NCBI GenBank assembly: GCA_013423325.1
Contig: BLJB01000043.1
Location: 248,001-312,000, forward strand
DNA from: Usnea hakonensis
Lineage: Eukaryota > Ascomycota > Lecanoromycetes > Lecanorales > Parmeliaceae
Length of the DNA: 64,000 nt
Direction of reading: 5' to 3'
Shown: positions 59,610 through 64,000 of the stretch, piece after piece
Layout of the letters: each line of letters opens with the position of its first letter
Numbering within the stretch: position 1 is the stretch's first letter
Translations under genes and position numbers: made by a program
The notes under the pieces: generated by a model
What the model was told of the DNA's origin: nothing
The model's input: the letters and a program-made list of their open reading frames with translations, nothing else
Database searches by the model: none

Positions 59610-59854
59610 GAAATAAGTCTTGGTAGATTTCTATAACATTCGAAACACCACGATTTCTATATTCTGTGTCAGCGGGGAAACTCAACAAACGCGAGGTTCA
59701 TAAACCTCCTCTCAATTGGGCTTAGCTGACGGTATTTCTTCGGGTATCTGCGATAGCGATAAGACTTAAATCCAGGGCAAGGCTTTTCCTCGGCATTTTA
59801 CGGAGTATACGTTCCCTTTCCTCATTATCACTGGTGCTGGTGTCAGGTTCGGAA

Positions 59855-60976
59855 ATGCCCTTCGCCCAGCTAATTATCGGCCCCCCCGGCTCCGGCAAAT
59901 CCACCTACTGCGACGGCATGCACCAGTTCCTCTCAGCCATCGGCCGCAAATGCTCCGTCGTGAACCTCGACCCGGCCAACGACCGCACATCCTACCCGTG
60001 CGCCCTCGACGTGCGGGACCTAGTCACTCTCGAAGAGGTCATGGCGGAGCAAGAGCTGGGGCCGAACGGAGGCGTTCTTTATGCGCTTGAGGAGCTGGAG
60101 CATAATGGGGAGTGGTTGGAGGAAGGGTTGAAGGGGCTTGGGGAGGATTACGTCCTGTTTGATTGTCCGGGACAAGTGGAGCTTTTTACGCACCATTCCA
60201 GTTTGAGGAACTTGTTTTTTAGGATACAGAAGCTTGGGTATAGAGTCCGCTTTTCCCTTTTAGCCCTTTTTGGACTGCCTGGTATGTTTGAAGGGATGAA
60301 GCTGATATCTTGGTTTTGGGGAACACAGCTAGTAGCGCTGCACTTGACAGACTCGTATTGTCTCACGCAGCCTTCGCTATATATCTCGACACTCTTACTT
60401 TCTCTTAGGGCTATGCTCCAGATGGACCTTCCACACCTCAACGTCATGACCAAAATTGACAAGCTTGCGAGTTATGGGCCTCTCCCGTTCAACCTGGACT
60501 TTTACACCGAAGTCCAAGACCTCTCATACCTACTTCCCCACTTGGCGAGCGAAAATCCAGTCATGCGGCATGCAAAATTCGAAGGACTCAACAACGCTGT
60601 TGTTGAATTAGTGGAAGATTTCGGTCTTGTTGGCTTTGAGACTTTGGCTGTCGAAAACAAGAAGAGCATGATGACGTTGCTCCAGACGATTGATCGAGCT
60701 GGAGGATATGCGTTCGGTGGCGCTGAGGGCGCGAACGATACGGTGTGGCAGGTTGCCGTGAGGGATGGGATGAAGGGGATGACGATTCATGATGTGCAAG
60801 AGCGGTGGATCGACCGGAAGGAAGAATTTGATGAGTTGGAGGCAAAAGAGCAGGAGGAAGAGGCTAGGGCCCAAGAGACGCCTCCGTTGACTGCGGACGG
60901 TGGCGAGGAGGATAGCGACATTGAAGAGATGAAACCTGTGCCTGATAGTGGCATCAAAGTGTTGCGGCGATCTTGA
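59855..60976 (+). CDS. GPN2: GPN-loop GTPase 2 (Gpn2)
   Basis: The start at 59855 gives Met-Pro-Phe-Ala-Gln-Leu, the conserved Gpn2 beginning; an upstream in-frame start at 59834 is not conserved. The Walker A motif Gly-Pro-Pro-Gly-Ser-Gly-Lys-Ser-Thr, a Gly-Pro-Asn loop (Leu-Gly-Pro-Asn-Gly-Gly), Asp-Cys-Pro-Gly-Gln and Thr-Lys-Ile-Asp are all present. Gpn2 helps assemble and import RNA polymerase II and III. An 84-nt segment (60245-60328) breaks the conserved Leu-Gly-Tyr-Arg/Leu-Val junction. It has intron features (GCTGAT branch, CACAG end) but no stop and a length of 3n. Removing it gives 345 residues. Confidence 0.93.
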   Translation: MPFAQLIIGPPGSGKSTYCDGMHQFLSAIGRKCSVVNLDPANDRTSYPCALDVRDLVTLEEVMAEQELGPNGGVLYALEELEHNGEWLEEGLKGLGEDYVLFDCPGQVELFTHHSSLRNLFFRIQKLGYRVRFSLLALFGLPGMFEGMKLISWFWGTQLVALHLTDSYCLTQPSLYISTLLLSLRAMLQMDLPHLNVMTKIDKLASYGPLPFNLDFYTEVQDLSYLLPHLASENPVMRHAKFEGLNNAVVELVEDFGLVGFETLAVENKKSMMTLLQTIDRAGGYAFGGAEGANDTVWQVAVRDGMKGMTIHDVQERWIDRKEEFDELEAKEQEEEARAQETPPLTADGGEEDSDIEEMKPVPDSGIKVLRRS

Positions 60977-61061
60977 TGCAAAGCGTTGATGTCTGCATAG
61001 CGATTGGCGTTGGTGCGCGAAGACAGCGATTACGTGTGCATTGAAGTTTTGAATGCAAGTC

Positions 61062-61735
61062 TCAACCGTCTTCGTCTGAATCGATCCTCACAGTACCCAA
61101 CTCATCCTCCTCATCCTCAACATCTGATCTAGCCGTTATATCGCCCCCAGCATGTAATGCCTCATCCTCATCTCCTCCCAGTAATCCCAATAGTCCATCC
61201 GTACTCTCTTCACCACTCTCCCTCTTCGCCCGCAGTATCGCAGCTCTAGCCCTCTTGATAGCTTCCTCCTCAGCTTTTTTGATCGTACCCGAAACCCTGA
61301 CCACCTGTATCGCGCAGGATCCGGGCTGTCCATCTCTAGCTGTCTTTCTCATCTGGGTCATAAATGACAAAGCCGCCCATACGAGACGGTAGTGTGCGCG
61401 AGAGCAGCGAATTATGGCGGTCGAGGTTGCGGGCGAGAGATACTTGACTTGGTGAAGGGTCAATAGAGGGTCTATGTAGTTTAAGGGCAAGGGATCATAC
61501 TGCTAAGACTGCTGGACACGAGGCCGAGCCCATAGTCTCCGTAAAGCAGCTTTATCTGGTCTCTGATTGCCCGCACGAGGAGCTGAGGCGTCAGGTCATT
61601 TGGGCTTGGCCTGTGGAATTTGATGAGGTCTGGGACGGCTTTCTCCGAGGATTTCGAGGGGTTGTCTGCTCTTGAATCTGCTGGATCCGGGTAGAGGATA
61701 TGGATGAGAAGATACCGATATTTTATGCGTACCAT
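61062..61735 (-). CDS. POP5: RNase P/MRP subunit Pop5
   Basis: Exon 1 (61735-61501) and exon 2 (61447-61062) give 206 residues. The start Met-Val-Arg-Ile-Lys-Tyr-Arg-Tyr-Leu-Leu, the Leu-Tyr-Gly-Asp-Tyr-Gly motif, Ser-Pro-Ala-Thr-Ser-Thr/Arg-Cys-Ser-Arg and Val-Ser-Gly-Thr-Ile-x-Lys-Ala-Glu-Glu-Glu-Ala-Ile are those of Pop5, a protein subunit of both RNase P and RNase MRP. The Asp/Glu-rich C-terminal extension is typical of fungal forms. It converges on GPN2 with about 85 bp between stops. Confidence 0.95.
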
Positions 61736-61847
61736 GGCTGGGTAGGTGGTTCGAGATTGAAAGCCCTCTAAATCGTCTGCTGGATTTGAGAGCTGGGCAG
61801 CTACGGTGAAATTACTGAGGCTAAACTGACCAAATCGAGCCACAATG

Positions 61848-63938
61848 CTATTGCTGCTGCTGCTCTCCTTCTGGCTGTCTCTTAACTAATTGTACATTCT
61901 CACTCTCCACATTTTCCTGCCTCTCCTTCACTAACTCGAGACCCACGAGATTTGCGAAGTCCAAACCCACCTCACCCACCATTCCAGCGTTCTCGACAGC
62001 CTTCCCCATGCAATTACTCCAATCGATGCCGCCAACCTTTACACTGCCCAGTTGCCTCCCTAATAGCACGTTAAAATCATCCAATCTTTCCTTTGCCCAT
62101 TGCACACAGCTGCTCATCATGACAGGGGGAAAACATTGTTGGTACGTTTTTACGGTGTTACGGATCAAAGCAAAGTAGACGTATGAAAGCTGGTTGATGT
62201 GCTCGAGTAAATCGCCTTGAAACATGATACTGCGAGCGCGGGTGTGGATGAGCGCAGTGCGGGCAGCAAGGTAGGTGGTGCGAGCAAGCGGTGTGAAATT
62301 AAGACGGACGAGATAGGCGATATTGGCTTGGGTGGCGGTCAACTGCGCGTGGGTAGCTGTGAGTCGGAGAGTGAGAACGTCTGTATTCTATCAGTCTCGT
62401 TTCTAGGATAAAGGACCATAAGAGTAATGACCTGCAAGCTCCCTGGCCCTTTCATCGACCTTGGTAGTGATAAGGTCTTGGGCTAACATGTTGCCTTTGA
62501 GGCCTTTGGCTAATCTCCTAAGTTTCTCAACACGTCGAACGGCGTCTTCGAACTTTTGCAGAGCAACTTCGCTGTCGAGCTCGTCGATCTGACCGTCGAC
62601 CCACCGAAGGTTTTGATGCTTACCGTCCACCTCGATCAGGATTTCAGGTCGTTCTTTGGCGCCACTGAGTGATCTCAAAAGATCTGTTTTGTTGGAGGTG
62701 GCTGGATCTCTCGTGGTCAGATAGTCCATAGCCTCTTTGCTCTTGTTGATGTTCTCTTCCATGTCTGCTTGTAAAGTCTTGCGCAACTCATCAGAAGTCC
62801 TTCGGAATGCCTGTAAGAGGCTTGTCTTCTCTGTATTCGACGACTTATCACTACGATACGTAAAGGACTCGTGGCCATATCTAATGCTGATTGCATTGGA
62901 CATGCCGCTTCGGTCACTGACACCCGACGATCCACCAGATGCAAGATCAACAACGTCGATTTCCTGCAAGGGCCAGCATTTGTCGGCAACCGTCCTCGAG
63001 GAGGTATTTTGCCCGGCGTCGCCATTAGCTATAGCATTTGGATCTACTCGCCGCTTCCTCTTAGTGGCAACCATCAGATGGTCGTTGAGAAGAAAGATAT
63101 GCGCATAACGCTTTGCCTTCCAGGTAGCAGCATCCAACTCCAGCCAAGTACTCTGCTCGAGAACCACATGCCTGCCCGGTATAGCGGGCAAGAATTTCTG
63201 CGAACCCTCGACATTTTTCCACAGTGCATGTAATTGGGTATTCCACATTGCCTCTAGATTAGCTACCGAGCTCCTGTTTGCCTGTTTGCGAGCTCTTGCT
63301 CTTGCACCATCATCCAAAGCGGCGCGCGGCTCTGGTGCTCCAGCATTTATTGAAGCTTGGCTCAGGGAAGTCGTAAGCTCGGACATGAGGCTCCGGAGCG
63401 TCCGCATCTCCCCTTTAAGTTTTTCCGCCTCTTTGGAGATCTTAATGAATTGGGTTCGGTTCTGGTAGACATTTTGCTGCAAATCGGTCGAGGTGCGATT
63501 TTTGAGCTTTCGAAGGCTTGATTGATAGTCTCGAAGCTCTTTATCGGAAGCGTCTGATAGCAGATCTCTGCAATAATTCTCTACGTGCAGATTAGGATCC
63601 TTCAGGGCATTCGCATCTAGCTGGAGTTGCTGATTCTGTCGTGCCGATGATGGACGAGAATCAGACGGGGCAAATTGGGCAGGAAGAGCTGGAATAGATG
63701 GAACAGGTGGCGCATCGGTGTTGCTGAAGTCTGGAAGGTTAGTGAAACGCGTTGAGTACCTTCTCTTGACAAGGTCAGAAGTATTGGCCGTCGAAGTCTC
63801 GACTTTGCCATTTAGGTTGGGACGTGTAGGACCTCGTGAGGCTTGAGGAGCCGTCTGTATCGGGCCGGATATCTGCTTAGGTGCGGCTTGACGTGACTTC
63901 TTCTGGCGCAAAGAAAACCCTTTTCCTTTGTCCTCCAT
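61848..63938 (-). CDS. EXO84: Exocyst subunit Exo84
   Basis: Exon 1 (63938-62432) and exon 2 (62380-61848) sum to 680 codons with stop. The start is the first ATG of the frame (Met-Glu-Asp-Lys). A basic disordered N terminus leads into a helical Vps51-like region (about 120-200), a PH domain (about 225-385, with Phe-Leu-Leu-Asn-Asp-His-Leu) and a C-terminal helical domain ending in a run of Gln. Exo84 is an exocyst subunit that tethers secretory vesicles and binds Rho-family GTPases through the PH domain. Its stop lies 112 bp from the POP5 start. Confidence 0.95.
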
Positions 63939-64000
63939 CGTAGCCAAATCTACAGTATCGCAATGCCAGGAGGGTGCCTCGGTGCTAAGCGCAAAGTGAA

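Overview
The window is nuclear DNA of a filamentous ascomycete (Pezizomycotina). The genes carry many short GT-AG introns (mostly 45-70 nt, usually with a CTAAC/CTGAC-type branch site). They encode conserved fungal eukaryotic proteins, including a HET-C type heterokaryon-incompatibility protein and a Yvc1-like TRP channel. The left end is an AT-rich block with the CpA/TpG-poor, TpA-rich signature of repeat-induced point mutation (RIP). I cannot fix the class from sequence alone; Leotiomycetes or a relative would fit.

Layout. 1-4320: RIP-degraded, gene-free AT-rich block holding one unmutated GC-rich island (3041-3484) that looks like a tRNA-derived SINE. 4350-6460: small ORFs, a long hairpin and a cluster of GGTTCAA-type repeats. 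6461-10169: two convergent orphan multi-span membrane proteins. 11449-15232: a Yvc1-like TRP channel (-). 16570-17492: a secreted Cys-containing protein (-). 18384-23229: a 1529-residue RhoGEF (-), divergent from DCC1 (23721-25046, +). 25308-26674: LYC1-like acetyltransferase (-). 27507-30338: RBR E3 ligase (+). 31223-33499: gephyrin/CnxE-type molybdenum cofactor enzyme (-). 34641-35099: TFIIA gamma (+). 35480-36371: TMEM42-like membrane protein (+). 36493-39557: HET-C (-). 40213-43547: importin-9/Kap114 (-), divergent from REV7 (43798-45022, +). 45110-45448: small membrane protein (-). 46116-48187: EF-hand mitochondrial carrier (-). 48767-49788: cyclin C (+). 49988-50632: unknown conserved-looking protein (-). 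50633-53554: gene-poor tract with one possible cryptic small gene. 53555-54366: acidic protein with a Cys-rich tail (-). 55928-57062: BUB3 (-). 57480-58781: M20 amidohydrolase (-). 59075-59609: a possible decayed gene. 59855-60976: GPN2 (+). 61062-61735: POP5 (-). 61848-63938: EXO84 (-).

Most of the window is housekeeping: replication and repair (DCC1, REV7), mitosis (BUB3), transcription (TFIIA gamma, cyclin C, GPN2), RNA processing (POP5), transport (importin, EXO84, RhoGEF, TRP channel, mitochondrial carrier) and cofactor synthesis. There is no obvious secondary-metabolite or pathway cluster. The gene models were rebuilt by hand: exon phases were required to close and conserved family sequence to run across each junction. 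For most multi-exon genes the summed exon length is an exact multiple of three. The least ordinary features are splicing oddities (a 4-nt microexon in the TRP channel; GC-AG introns and a missing AG acceptor in HET-C; a stop-free 3n intron in GPN2) and the unmutated SINE-like island inside the RIP block.
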